Source: JBKEDH01 sp047975295
Lineage (GTDB): Bacteria; Bacteroidota; Bacteroidia; Flavobacteriales; Flavobacteriaceae
DNA length: 64,000 nucleotides
Reading direction: 5' to 3'
Assembly (NCBI GenBank): GCA_047975295.1
Contig: JBKEDH010000068.1
Span: 1 to 64,000 of the forward strand
Shown here: piece after piece, positions 56,904 through 64,000 of the stretch
How positions within the stretch are numbered: position 1 is the stretch's first letter
How the letters are laid out: every line of letters starts with the position of its first letter
Notes under the pieces: model-generated
Seen by the model: the letters and a program-made list of their open reading frames with translations, nothing else
The model's database searches: none
What the model was told of the DNA's origin: nothing
Position numbers and translations under genes: made by a program

Positions 56904-58229
56904 ATGAGCAAACCCATTAAAGGCTTTTCAAAATTATCGAAATCGAAAAAAATAGATTGGATTGTGGAAACCTATTTTTCCAACACCGAAAAGGCCAAAG
57001 GCATTATTAAACAATATTGGAACACTAACGATAAACTCCAACAACTGCACGACGAATTTATCGAAAACACCATTACCAATTATTACCTGCCCCTTGGGGT
57101 AGCTCCCAATTTTTTAATAAACAGTACGCTTTACACCATTCCCATGGTTATCGAGGAAAGTTCGGTGGTGGCTGCCGCCAGTAATGCCGCCAAATTTTGG
57201 TTGGATCGCGGCGGATTTAAAACCCAAGTGCTATCTACCACAAAAATTGGTCAAGTTCACTTTATGTTCCACGGTAATGCGGCAACCTTAAACCAATATT
57301 TTAACCATATAAAACCCAAACTTATACAGGACACCCAAGCCATTACCAAAAACATGGAAAAACGTGGTGGCGGCATTTTGGATATCGAACTACGGGACAA
57401 AACCAAGCATATAAATGGCTATTACCAATTGCACGCATCGTTTGAAACATTAGATGCCATGGGAGCCAATTTTATAAATTCCTGCTTAGAACAGTTTGCC
57501 AAAACCTTTAAAAACGAAGCTTTGGTTTTTGATGCTTTTTCTGATGAAGAAAAGGATATCTCAATTGTTATGAGCATTCTTTCCAATTACGTTCCCGAAT
57601 GTTTGGTCCGTGCCGAAGTAAGCTGTAATGTTGAAGATTTGATTGAAAACGATTTACCGGCTTCTAAGGCTTTTGCTCAAAAATTTGTACAAGCGGTAAA
57701 CATTGCCGAAATAGAACCTTACCGTGCCGTAACCCATAACAAAGGTATTATGAACGGTATTGATGCTGTTGTTTTGGCCACCGGAAACGATTTTAGAGCC
57801 ATTGAAGCCTGCGCACACGCCTATGCTTCTAAAAACGGTAGATACAGTAGTTTATCGCATGCCGAAATTAAAGATGGTATTTTTACATTTTGGATTGAAA
57901 TACCCTTGGCCTTGGGTACAGTTGGAGGCCTTACTAAACTGCATCCTTTAGTTAAACTTTCGTTAGAAATGCTACACCATCCTACCGCTAAGGAATTGAT
58001 GCAAATTATTGCTGCTGCCGGATTGGCACAAAACTTTGCCGCCCTACGCTCGCTAACCACAACAGGAATACAACAAGGCCACATGAAAATGCACTTGATG
58101 AATATTTTAAACCTGTTTAACGCTACCAATACCGAAAAGGCTTCTTTATCCGAATATTTTAAAACCCATCCCGTTTCGCATAGTGCCGTAGCAGAAAAGT
58201 TGGATGAACTGAGGGGAAGTGAAAAGTGA
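56904..58229 (+). CDS. mvaA: Hydroxymethylglutaryl-CoA reductase, class II (degradative type)
   Basis: Catalyses the HMG-CoA/mevalonate step; in Bacteroidota it serves isoprenoid synthesis by the mevalonate pathway. It has 441 residues. The start GFSKLSKSKKIDWI and the substrate-binding block PMVIEESSVVAAASNAAKFW with the catalytic Glu near 94 are typical of class II. The lysine is in THNKGIMNGIDAVVLATGND near 280, with Asp a few residues on. The C-terminal histidine motif is GIQQGHMKMHL near 393. The last residues GSEK and the stop codon are formed by the start of a GTGAAAA repeat array. That is unusual and suggests that the natural C-terminus was altered. Confidence 0.95.
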   Translation: MSKPIKGFSKLSKSKKIDWIVETYFSNTEKAKGIIKQYWNTNDKLQQLHDEFIENTITNYYLPLGVAPNFLINSTLYTIPMVIEESSVVAAASNAAKFWLDRGGFKTQVLSTTKIGQVHFMFHGNAATLNQYFNHIKPKLIQDTQAITKNMEKRGGGILDIELRDKTKHINGYYQLHASFETLDAMGANFINSCLEQFAKTFKNEALVFDAFSDEEKDISIVMSILSNYVPECLVRAEVSCNVEDLIENDLPASKAFAQKFVQAVNIAEIEPYRAVTHNKGIMNGIDAVVLATGNDFRAIEACAHAYASKNGRYSSLSHAEIKDGIFTFWIEIPLALGTVGGLTKLHPLVKLSLEMLHHPTAKELMQIIAAAGLAQNFAALRSLTTTGIQQGHMKMHLMNILNLFNATNTEKASLSEYFKTHPVSHSAVAEKLDELRGSEK

Positions 58230-58331
58230 AAAACGAAAAGTGGAAAGTGAAAAATGAAAAGTGAAAAATGAAAAGTGAAAAATGAAAAATGAAAAGTGGA
58301 AAGTGGAAAGTGGAAAGTGGAAAGTGGAAAA
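58217..58331 (+). repeat. GTGAAAA / GTGGAAA short-unit repeat array 1
   Basis: About 115 bases made of imperfect 6-8-base units (gtgaaaa, gtggaaa, atgaaaa, acgaaaa). The array starts inside the 3' end of the HMG-CoA reductase gene and covers its stop codon. Confidence 0.9.
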
Positions 58332-58341
58332 TTAAAGATCT

Positions 58342-58372
58342 ATGTCATTCTGAACAAAGTGAAGAATCTTTT
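58342..58372. repeat. GTCATTCTGAAC...GAAGAATCT interspersed element, copy 1
   Basis: Reads GTCATTCTGAACAAAGTGAA then GAATCTTTT. This resembles a short interspersed repeat often seen in Bacteroidota spacers. Degenerate relatives lie at 58441-58472 and 58549-58582. Confidence 0.65.
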
Positions 58373-58473
58373 TATTTTTAACCAAATGATAAAACAACAA
58401 TTAAAAATTAAACATTCGAAATTTCTCCACTTTAACGCTTTTGTCTTGCTACCGAAGAAAGTATCTCTTTTTT

Positions 58474-58545
58474 AGTGAAAAGTGAAAAACGAAAAGTGAA
58501 AAGTGAAAAGTGAAAAACGAAAAATGGAAAATGAAAAACGAAAGA
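58474..58545 (+). repeat. GTGAAAA-type short-unit repeat array 2
   Basis: A second array of the same gtgaaaa / acgaaaa / atggaaa units, 72 bases long, following a degenerate copy of the interspersed element. Confidence 0.85.
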
Positions 58546-58548
58546 TTT

Positions 58549-58582
58549 ATGTCATACTGAGCTTGCCGAAGCATCTCCTTTT
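58549..58582. repeat. GTCATACTGAGC...GAAGCATCT interspersed element, copy 2
   Basis: Reads GTCATACTGAGCTTGCCGAA then GCATCTCCTTTT, parallel to 58342-58372, and is again followed by AAGTGAAAAG. The element and the array therefore form a compound unit. Confidence 0.6.
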
Positions 58583-58733
58583 AAGTGAAAAGTAAAAAAT
58601 CTCCTTTTTTTAATCAAATAAAATGTTTGAACACTACCAATTATTTATTAATACTTTTCATCATATTTTATACATAAAAGAAATGGAAGTATAGCCTTGA
58701 CATCGATAGAAAAATAGTTGAAAAGATTGTATT

Positions 58734-59249
58734 ATGATAAGAAAAAGAATGGTCTATTATTTAGCGGCATTAGCAGTATTGTTGGTTTTTTTGTCCAATT
58801 TTTTAATTTTATTAGAGCGAAAAGAAATTTTATTTGTTACAGTTCCTTATTTTGGACTATGTGTGGTAATATCGTTAGTAATCGTATTGATATTATTGAT
58901 AATGAAAAAATGGCTGTATTGTATTATTCTTTTTGTATTCTCTATTTTTGGTTATTGTTGTTGTTTGTATTTGGGTATGTCTGGCGATATTGCTATCGAA
59001 AGACCAATTCAAAATAGCAATAATTATACATTAAGGGCAGAGAGATATAGGTATATGGTCTTCGAACAACATCTGTTTCATAAAACTATCATAGCACAGA
59101 AGACTTCAAATGTTTTTTATTCTGATAGAACAAAAATAGGTTTAGTTTTATTTTTTGACAGTAAACTTGTACGTGAAAATAATCAATCTATGGTGATAGA
59201 TCTAAGCGTATCACATCTGCATATTAGAGATACATTAGCGAAACGCTAA
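58734..59249 (+). CDS. Orphan membrane protein of unknown function
   Basis: A 171-residue protein with three hydrophobic segments (VYYLAALAVLLVFLSNFLIL, EILFVTVPYFGLCVVISLVI, LYCIILFVFSIFGYCCCLYL) followed by a soluble part of about 75 residues (YRYMVFEQHLFHKTIIAQKT and on). I recognise no family. The gene is more AT-rich than its neighbours and prefers A/T-ending codons. It lies between repeat arrays and the GHMP kinase gene. It thus interrupts two genes of isoprenoid metabolism. Possible recent arrival; no mobile gene is next to it. Start is the ATG at 58734-58736. Confidence 0.7.
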   Translation: MIRKRMVYYLAALAVLLVFLSNFLILLERKEILFVTVPYFGLCVVISLVIVLILLIMKKWLYCIILFVFSIFGYCCCLYLGMSGDIAIERPIQNSNNYTLRAERYRYMVFEQHLFHKTIIAQKTSNVFYSDRTKIGLVLFFDSKLVRENNQSMVIDLSVSHLHIRDTLAKR

Positions 59250-59318
59250 AAGCAAATATTGTGTGAAAATTTGTTAAAAACAAACCATTTAGATAATTCT
59301 ATAACTTCTATTAAAACC

Positions 59319-60218
59319 ATGAACAACCACCAAACATTTTACAGTAACGGCAAACTTTTACTTACGGGCGAATATGTGGTTTTGGATGGTGCTTTGGCTC
59401 TTGCCATTCCTACAAAATTTGGGCAATCGCTACAAGTTAAAACTATTATTCAACCTAAAATTATTTGGCAAAGTTTTGATGAGAAAAACAATTTATGGTT
59501 CGAAGAAACATTTTGTTTGGATTTGAATGATAACCCTTCAAACGACATTTCAAAACGTATTATTCAAATTCTGATAGCCGCAAAACAGTTAAATCCAAAA
59601 TTTTTAAATACGGGGATTCAAGTTTCAACACACCTAACATTTCCCAGAAATTGGGGACTTGGCACATCTTCAACCTTAATAAACAACATCGCTCAATGGG
59701 CAAATGTTGATGCTTATAAATTATTAAAACAAAGTTTTGGTGGTAGTGGTTACGATATTGCCTGTGCCCAGAGCAACAGCTCGATTACCTACCAGCTTAA
59801 ACATAAAATACCTATGGTAGCTCCAGTCGATTTTAATCCAAAATTTAAGGACAGCCTATACTTTGTTTACCTAAACCAAAAGCAGAACAGCCGCGATGGT
59901 ATTGCACATTACAATAACAATAAAAATAATATTGGAACTATTATCCAAAACATTAACAGTATTACTTTGGAAATGATTAACTGTAGGAATTTAGAAAATT
60001 TCGCACAATTAATAAACAGGCACGAAACCCTTATTGCCAACATTACCAAACAGGAAACCATTACTTCAAAATACTTTCCCGATTTTAACGGTAGTATAAA
60101 GAGTCTTGGCGCTTGGGGTGGAGATTTTGTATTGGTTGCCGCAGCGGAAAACCCAACCAATTATTTTAAAGAAAAAGGATTTGATGTGGTTTTAAGGTAT
60201 AACGATATGGTACTCTGA
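59319..60218 (+). CDS. GYDIA-type GHMP kinase
   Basis: Small-molecule kinase of the galactokinase/homoserine/mevalonate/phosphomevalonate superfamily, probably acting in the mevalonate pathway. I set the start at the ATG 59319-59321 (MNNHQTFYSNGKLLLTGEY), giving 299 residues; a TTG-started frame is 20 codons longer but lacks conservation. Motifs: GKLLLTGEYVVLDGALALAI at the N-terminus, the phosphate loop NWGLGTSSTLINNIA near 110, the GSGYDIACAQSNSSI signature near 141 and a C-terminal SLGAWGGDFVLVAA near 262. The exact substrate is not known. It lies downstream of HMG-CoA reductase, with an orphan gene between them. Confidence 0.9.
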   Translation: MNNHQTFYSNGKLLLTGEYVVLDGALALAIPTKFGQSLQVKTIIQPKIIWQSFDEKNNLWFEETFCLDLNDNPSNDISKRIIQILIAAKQLNPKFLNTGIQVSTHLTFPRNWGLGTSSTLINNIAQWANVDAYKLLKQSFGGSGYDIACAQSNSSITYQLKHKIPMVAPVDFNPKFKDSLYFVYLNQKQNSRDGIAHYNNNKNNIGTIIQNINSITLEMINCRNLENFAQLINRHETLIANITKQETITSKYFPDFNGSIKSLGAWGGDFVLVAAAENPTNYFKEKGFDVVLRYNDMVL

Positions 60219-60251
60219 TTTTATTGCTTCGTTTCTAATACCATTTCTTAT

Positions 60252-61082
60252 TTAAAACTTAATATTCAATTCTTGTTTTGCCACACCGCTATCGGTATTG
60301 CGTTCGTGAATCCAAACATTGTCTTTTTTATAAATAATACCATTACTTCCTTCCACCAAAAACAAATCTGTCTGGCCTGTTTTTTTAATCTTAAAAACAA
60401 CTTTGGGCGTACTATCTATTAACTGGTAACCATCGTCTCCCAAAGGCTGCGCATATAGTGTCCCTGTGTTCCCTATTTGCTGTTGCTCAACGGTTTTTGT
60501 TGCTGGTGTTGGCGTAGGAATAGTCGCTACAGCTACAGTGGTTGCTTCGGCTGCTTTTTCTTCTTTTAGGTTTTTTATCTCGGCTTTTAATTGCTCTATT
60601 TCGGTATTTCCGTTACTTGCTACAGTAGCCACTTGCTTATTGGCCATTAAAGCATCGTATTTATGGTTTAAAGCAGCTACACTTGTAAAGGCTGCCCGTA
60701 AAGCATCGTGATATGCTTTTTTAAATTCTTTCTCTCTACTTTCGCCTGGTTTACCTGTATAAACCACAACATCGTTACAATCTTTAAGTTCTATGGATAA
60801 TTTTGTTTTAAATAGGCTCGACTCCTTTAAAGCATTCGACTTTAAAGCCAAACAACGGTTTTGAGCCAAATCATCCGGATAATTACTGCCTTCCATAATG
60901 GCTTCAAATCCATATTTATTAAATAAAAATTCGGAAAGGGAATTAAGTTGATATTGGTCTCTTTCCTTTAGAAAATCGTATTTATTGGGTACAATAACAT
61001 ATTTATATTTGTTAAGATTGGTCTGGGCGAATATGCTTAATGATATTAAACTTATAATAAGTGATAGTACTTTAGTCTTCAT
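60252..61082 (-). CDS. Exported protein of unknown function with coiled coil
   Basis: I place the start at the ATG 61080-61082 (MKTKVLSLIISLISLSIFAQ), which gives a clean signal peptide and 276 residues; the longer frame begins with TTG. Residues 20-140 form a globular part (YKYVIVPNKYDFLKERDQYQ, then FGFEAIMEGSNYPDDLAQN-like). It resembles other flavobacterial proteins of unknown role. A coiled coil (IEQLKAEIKNLKEEKAAEA) and a Pro/Thr-rich stretch follow, and a C-terminal beta-rich domain ends QELNIKF. It overlaps the DUF5723 gene by 11 bp. I do not recognise a named domain. It may be an envelope partner of that protein. Confidence 0.75.
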   Translation of the reverse strand: MKTKVLSLIISLISLSIFAQTNLNKYKYVIVPNKYDFLKERDQYQLNSLSEFLFNKYGFEAIMEGSNYPDDLAQNRCLALKSNALKESSLFKTKLSIELKDCNDVVVYTGKPGESREKEFKKAYHDALRAAFTSVAALNHKYDALMANKQVATVASNGNTEIEQLKAEIKNLKEEKAAEATTVAVATIPTPTPATKTVEQQQIGNTGTLYAQPLGDDGYQLIDSTPKVVFKIKKTGQTDLFLVEGSNGIIYKKDNVWIHERNTDSGVAKQELNIKF

Positions 61083-62484
61083 TTTTATTAAATATATAAT
61101 TAAATCCAAATTGTAAAGATAAACTTTGTGCGTTATAAACGTTACGATATTCTATAAAATTATCGGCCATAACGTAAAAATTAAGACCCTTTATATTAGT
61201 AGAAAACCCTAAGCCAAAGTTATAGAACGAATACGAATCGATAGTATAAGTTACCTTGGTACTTAATCCATTAAATAACTTTCGGTAATAATATGCTGTT
61301 AATGCTGCTTGCGGACGCCTTGGTCGCTTAATGGCATATAATTGTAATCCTGCTGCATTTTGATAGCCTTCAGATTGTTTTACACAATTACAATCTTTGT
61401 TTTTATCTTTTCCAAAAGCATAATTGATGGATGCATTAAGCTTTACCGGTCTCCAAGTTGTAAATTTGGTATGGGTGGTATCGACTTCGAAAAGATTTTC
61501 GAAATTTTCTTTTATTTCGTCCCAATATTCTTGACCGGTCTGTCCTTCTCCAGCTTCGGGAAAAACGGGATTTATACCTTCAAGAGCATACTGTCCTTCC
61601 AATTTATAGTTTTCTACATCCTTACTGTGGCGAATAAAGCCAATGTCCAACAAACTGCCATCAACCGTCCATTGGTCGCTTAATCTATAACTAAACCCCA
61701 TATCGAAACCCAAACCCAAATTTCCGCCAAGTAGTAATCTGTTCTGTAAATCTTTCATGGTAAAGTCGTCTTCCGATTCATCGTCTGTTATACTTGCCAA
61801 ACCAGATGTGCTAAGTTCTAAGTCTAAGTTAAAAATATGATTGTAAATATTATCTCGCCCATTTAATGTTACAAAATAGCCTTGATTTTTTGTTGAATTT
61901 AAACTAACCACACTCGAATATATTTTTCCGCGAAAACCAAATATAAAATCCTCGTTTACTTGTTTATTATACCCAACATGAAATACCGAAATAAAATCGG
62001 CTTTAGCATTTAAGTGTCCCAAATTAAAATACCTGCCAATATTATCATGATTTCCTTCGTATGCCAACACCGCATAGTCTTTGGGCATATAACCAATAAC
62101 ATCCAGCTCGGTATAGATTCCAAAACTTAAATATTTATTTTTCTCATAGCCTTTGCCAAAAGCAAATCCGCCCGAAACAACTTCCAATTGCTGGGTAGCT
62201 GTATAAAAGTCATTAGCGTTCATACCATAAACGGCACGACGGAGCTTATCGTTAAAATCGACTCCATCTACCGCAAAAACATCATAAATGGTAGCACCCG
62301 ATCCTCCTACATTTGCATGGATGTGCGACAATAACGGAATGCCAAAAAACCAATTGTTAGTTACCTTGCCTCCGGGATTGAGCAATAAAGATTGTGGTAT
62401 ATCTGTAAACCCGTAAAGTACCTGTTTGTTTTGTGAAAAGGATAATGCCGAGATAACAAATATGAGCAAGACCGCTTTTTTCAT
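61072..62484 (-). CDS. DUF5723 family outer-membrane protein
   Basis: A 470-residue exported protein. The signal peptide is MKKAVLLIFVISALSFSQ. The body is a run of alternating strands typical of an outer-membrane beta-barrel (NNWFFGIPLLSHIHANVGGS, FGIYTELDVIGYMPKDYAVL), ending SLSLQFGFNYIF with a terminal aromatic region. I recognise the NPGG.....FGIPLLSH and F.F..YEELD.IG signatures of DUF5723, a family related in shape to PorV/PorQ-like proteins of Bacteroidota. Role unknown. Start is the ATG at 62482-62484. It overlaps the upstream lipoprotein gene by 4 bp (ATGA type), so the two are translated together. Confidence 0.85.
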   Translation of the reverse strand: MKKAVLLIFVISALSFSQNKQVLYGFTDIPQSLLLNPGGKVTNNWFFGIPLLSHIHANVGGSGATIYDVFAVDGVDFNDKLRRAVYGMNANDFYTATQQLEVVSGGFAFGKGYEKNKYLSFGIYTELDVIGYMPKDYAVLAYEGNHDNIGRYFNLGHLNAKADFISVFHVGYNKQVNEDFIFGFRGKIYSSVVSLNSTKNQGYFVTLNGRDNIYNHIFNLDLELSTSGLASITDDESEDDFTMKDLQNRLLLGGNLGLGFDMGFSYRLSDQWTVDGSLLDIGFIRHSKDVENYKLEGQYALEGINPVFPEAGEGQTGQEYWDEIKENFENLFEVDTTHTKFTTWRPVKLNASINYAFGKDKNKDCNCVKQSEGYQNAAGLQLYAIKRPRRPQAALTAYYYRKLFNGLSTKVTYTIDSYSFYNFGLGFSTNIKGLNFYVMADNFIEYRNVYNAQSLSLQFGFNYIFNKNED

Positions 62485-63035
62485 TCCGAAGTGTCTATAT
62501 TGAAATAAAAAGTACCTTTCGATTTTAAATAAATACGTCCCAAAGTATCATCATCAACCGGATTACCGGAATCGACCTCTAATATAAATTCTATTCGTTC
62601 TGTACGTTTTAAAGCTTCCAAACTTGTTCCTTCTAAAACTTCGGTATGCTCGGTAACAATCACTTCATTATTTGGTGATGACGGTATAGGAATTGAAATG
62701 GAATGTTGAAGCTGGTCGCTTACGTCGTAAAAATTTAGTGTAAGCAACAGGTTCCTATCTATCGAATTTCCAATTTCGAAAAACAAATCGGCTCTTGTAA
62801 GATTATCGACAACAAATTGATCGCTAAAAACTCCCATAACAGCATCGTCATGCAAAACAGCAGGACTATTATTAACCATAAAGCCACTTGCCGGTTCGTC
62901 AAGATATACCAAACTGACTTCCATAATTGGCGATATTTCCAAGTCTTCTCCTTGTGTGAAATCGATTTCCTTGGCACAGGAAAACCACATAAACACAAAT
63001 GATAAAATAATGTATTTTAATAGACCACTTTTCAT
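62481..63035 (-). CDS. Lipoprotein of unknown function
   Basis: A 184-residue lipoprotein: MKSGLLKYIILSFVFMWFSC with lipid-modified Cys20, then AKEIDFTQGEDLEISP. The mature part is predicted to be beta-rich (LVYLDEPASGFMVNN, ADLFFEIGNSIDRNLLLTLN), like many small immunoglobulin-fold lipoproteins, and ends KGTFYFNIDTSE. I recognise no named domain. It precedes the DUF5723 gene with an overlapping stop/start and follows the YjjG-like gene by 19 bp. It is probably a partner of the barrel protein in the outer membrane. Confidence 0.8.
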   Translation of the reverse strand: MKSGLLKYIILSFVFMWFSCAKEIDFTQGEDLEISPIMEVSLVYLDEPASGFMVNNSPAVLHDDAVMGVFSDQFVVDNLTRADLFFEIGNSIDRNLLLTLNFYDVSDQLQHSISIPIPSSPNNEVIVTEHTEVLEGTSLEALKRTERIEFILEVDSGNPVDDDTLGRIYLKSKGTFYFNIDTSE

Positions 63036-63054
63036 TTTTAAACATTTAATCCTA

Positions 63055-63744
63055 CTATAATAACGTTTTAAGCTCTATTAAATTATTAATTTTTTTGATA
63101 CCGAGTGTTTCATGACTGTTAAATTCGTCGAAAAAAATAACATCCATACCTACTCCCAAAGCTCCTTGAATATCGGGTTCGTAGCCATCGCCAATCATTA
63201 TACTTTTGTTAGCTGTGGTTTTAGCCTGCTGTAAAGCATAATTAAAAATTAAGGGATTTGGTTTTTTAACACCAACCGATTCACCATTGGTTACTGTACT
63301 AAAATAATGGTGGATATTGGAATTTTTAAGTTTTTTGTTCTGAATGTATTCAAATCCATTCGATAAAATATGGAGGCTATATTTTGGTTTTAGGTATTCC
63401 AAGATTTCGATAGCGTTTTCGTATAGAAAATTATTATCGGTTAAGTGGTTTATATAATCATTAGATAGTTTTTCGACAAGTTCTTTATCGAGAGGAAAAT
63501 GTACAGCATTAAATGTATCGTTTAACCGCCCAAAACGCAGGGTTTCTTTATCTATTTTTTTATGCCGATACAAACTCCAATAGTTAAAGTTGATGGTTTC
63601 GTAATAAGCCAAAAACAATGTTAAATCTATTTGAACATGGTTAATTTTAAAAATTTTCTCGAATGCCAGAGCCGAATTTCGGCTAAAATCCCAAAGTGTA
63701 TGGTCTAAATCGAAAAAAACATCGGTTATTTTGTTAATTGCCAT
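63055..63744 (-). CDS. yjjG: YjjG-family pyrimidine nucleotidase (HAD superfamily)
   Basis: A 229-residue HAD-like phosphatase, the family that clears non-canonical pyrimidine nucleotides. The nucleophile motif is VFFDLDHTLWDFSRN with Asp12 and Asp14. A cap domain with LAYYETINFNYWSLYRHKKI follows. Motif II is LHILSNGFEYIQNKKL near 131, the lysine is in GVKKPNPLIFNYALQQ near 157 and the acid motif IMIGDGYEPDIQGALGVGMD near 183. Start is the ATG at 63742-63744, overlapping the end of the upstream gene by 11 bp. The YjjG substrate range is inferred from the family. Confidence 0.92.
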   Translation of the reverse strand: MAINKITDVFFDLDHTLWDFSRNSALAFEKIFKINHVQIDLTLFLAYYETINFNYWSLYRHKKIDKETLRFGRLNDTFNAVHFPLDKELVEKLSNDYINHLTDNNFLYENAIEILEYLKPKYSLHILSNGFEYIQNKKLKNSNIHHYFSTVTNGESVGVKKPNPLIFNYALQQAKTTANKSIMIGDGYEPDIQGALGVGMDVIFFDEFNSHETLGIKKINNLIELKTLL

Positions 63745-64000
63745 CTGTAGAATTTAAAATCATGTTGAACAATTCCTTAAACCCATTCCATCTTGGAACA
63801 TCACTAAACGTATAATTATGGAATACCGGCACAAATTCGCCATTTACCGCTTTTATCTGATCCATAATTCCATTAAGCATTTTTTTCTTGTCCAACAGCG
63901 AGCGTTGTTTTAACAAGGCGTAATCCATAGTATGATAGGTGTGTATTTTTAATGGGGTTTGCGTTTCGTAATCTAAATCGTAAAAGAAAAACGGTGTACA
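63734..64000 (-). CDS. Polysaccharide deacetylase-like protein, C-terminal end (cut by window edge)
   Basis: The frame is open from the window edge and covers the last 88 codons. It reads TPFFFYDLDYETQTPLKIH then HTMDYALLKQRS, and closes with FVPVFHNYTFSDVPRWNGFK and a stop at 63734-63736. This resembles the end of Bacteroidota polysaccharide deacetylase-family proteins, where a F.FYDL-type segment and a final W.N.S..W.GW..-type helix occur. An ATG at 63926-63928 is internal, not a start. The rest lies right of the window, so the catalytic metal site cannot be checked. Confidence 0.72.
   Translation of the reverse strand, partial: CTPFFFYDLDYETQTPLKIHTYHTMDYALLKQRSLLDKKKMLNGIMDQIKAVNGEFVPVFHNYTFSDVPRWNGFKELFNMILNSTDGN

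Larger units (their letters stand above)
58230..58733. other. Repeat-rich spacer between mvaA and orphan gene
   Basis: A 504-bp spacer holding two GTGAAAA arrays (58217-58331 and 58474-58545), a short third piece near 58583-58599, and three degenerate copies of a GTCATxCTGA...GAAG.ATCT element. No gene is visible in it. Confidence 0.75.

Noticed and set aside
58474..58545. Regular repeats that might be taken for a CRISPR array
   Set aside because: Units are 6-8 bases without unique spacers, and no cas gene is present.
59259..59318. Longer TTG-started N-terminus for the GHMP kinase
   Set aside because: The extra 20 residues lie before the conserved GKLLLTGEY strand, and an ATG is available at 59319.

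Overview
The window is chromosomal DNA from a member of the Bacteroidota, most likely family Flavobacteriaceae. The evidence is AT-rich spacers, promoters of the TTTG / TAnnTTTG type, little sign of Shine-Dalgarno sites, flavobacterial families (DUF3467 after rpoC, DUF5522, DUF4136, DUF5723, GYDIA-type GHMP kinase) and a class II HMG-CoA reductase implying the mevalonate route. The genus cannot be fixed from sequence reading alone. Almost everything here is core genome; I see no CRISPR array, prophage, secretion locus or defence island.

Layout. 1-571: the 3' end of an IS1595-type transposase running off the left edge, then a gene-poor AT-rich stretch with a 27-bp direct repeat of the 3' end of the DUF3467 gene. 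572-15719 (minus strand): the transcription/translation block in the order xerC, hpf, tRNA-Thr(TGT), tRNA-Tyr, tRNA-Gly, tRNA-Thr(GGT), tuf, tRNA-Trp, secE, nusG, rplK, rplA, rplJ, rplL, rpoB, rpoC, DUF3467. It matches the classic tufB-secE-nusG-rpl-rpoBC arrangement. 15773-24123: a heparinase II/III-type lyase, a small Spy-like exported protein, a four-gene minus operon (mini-metallopeptidase, PLP desulfhydrase/deaminase-like enzyme, GH73-LysM lipoprotein, hemL), two small plus genes (DUF5522, DUF4136), tRNA-Arg and yqeY.

24241-39672 (minus): a compact division and cell-wall (dcw) cluster, mraZ-rsmH-ftsL-ftsI-murE-mraY-murD-ftsW-murG-murC-ftsQ-ftsA-ftsZ. A flavobacterial promoter and three 10-bp direct repeats that look like MraZ operator boxes lie in front of mraZ. 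murF, murB and ddl are not in the cluster. 39967-49901: an alpha/beta hydrolase and engB, a convergent pair (tail-specific protease and ABC permease), then surE, a small membrane protein, lpxB, an NlpC/P60 lipoprotein and comEC. 49914-56749 (minus): a dipeptidyl-peptidase-IV-like S9 enzyme, two POT peptide transporters and a thioredoxin-fold protein, which together look like peptide scavenging. 56904-60218 (plus): HMG-CoA reductase, a repeat-rich spacer, an orphan membrane protein and the GHMP kinase. 60252-64000 (minus): a coupled set of envelope genes of unknown function (lipoprotein, DUF5723 protein, exported protein) behind a YjjG-like nucleotidase and the 3' end of a polysaccharide-deacetylase-like gene.

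How the genes work together: most of the window builds ribosomes and RNA polymerase, synthesises peptidoglycan and runs division, and supplies envelope lipids (lpxB, mevalonate genes). The most interesting signals are regulatory or structural: the MraZ boxes, a promoter abutting a terminator in front of the tRNA-tuf operon, a hairpin between rplL and rpoB, TTG starts clustered in dcw genes, a possible integration scar beside DUF3467, a compound repeat that has grown into the 3' end of the HMG-CoA reductase gene, and the unknown envelope module at the right end. No clearly new multi-gene system is evident; that envelope module is the best candidate.
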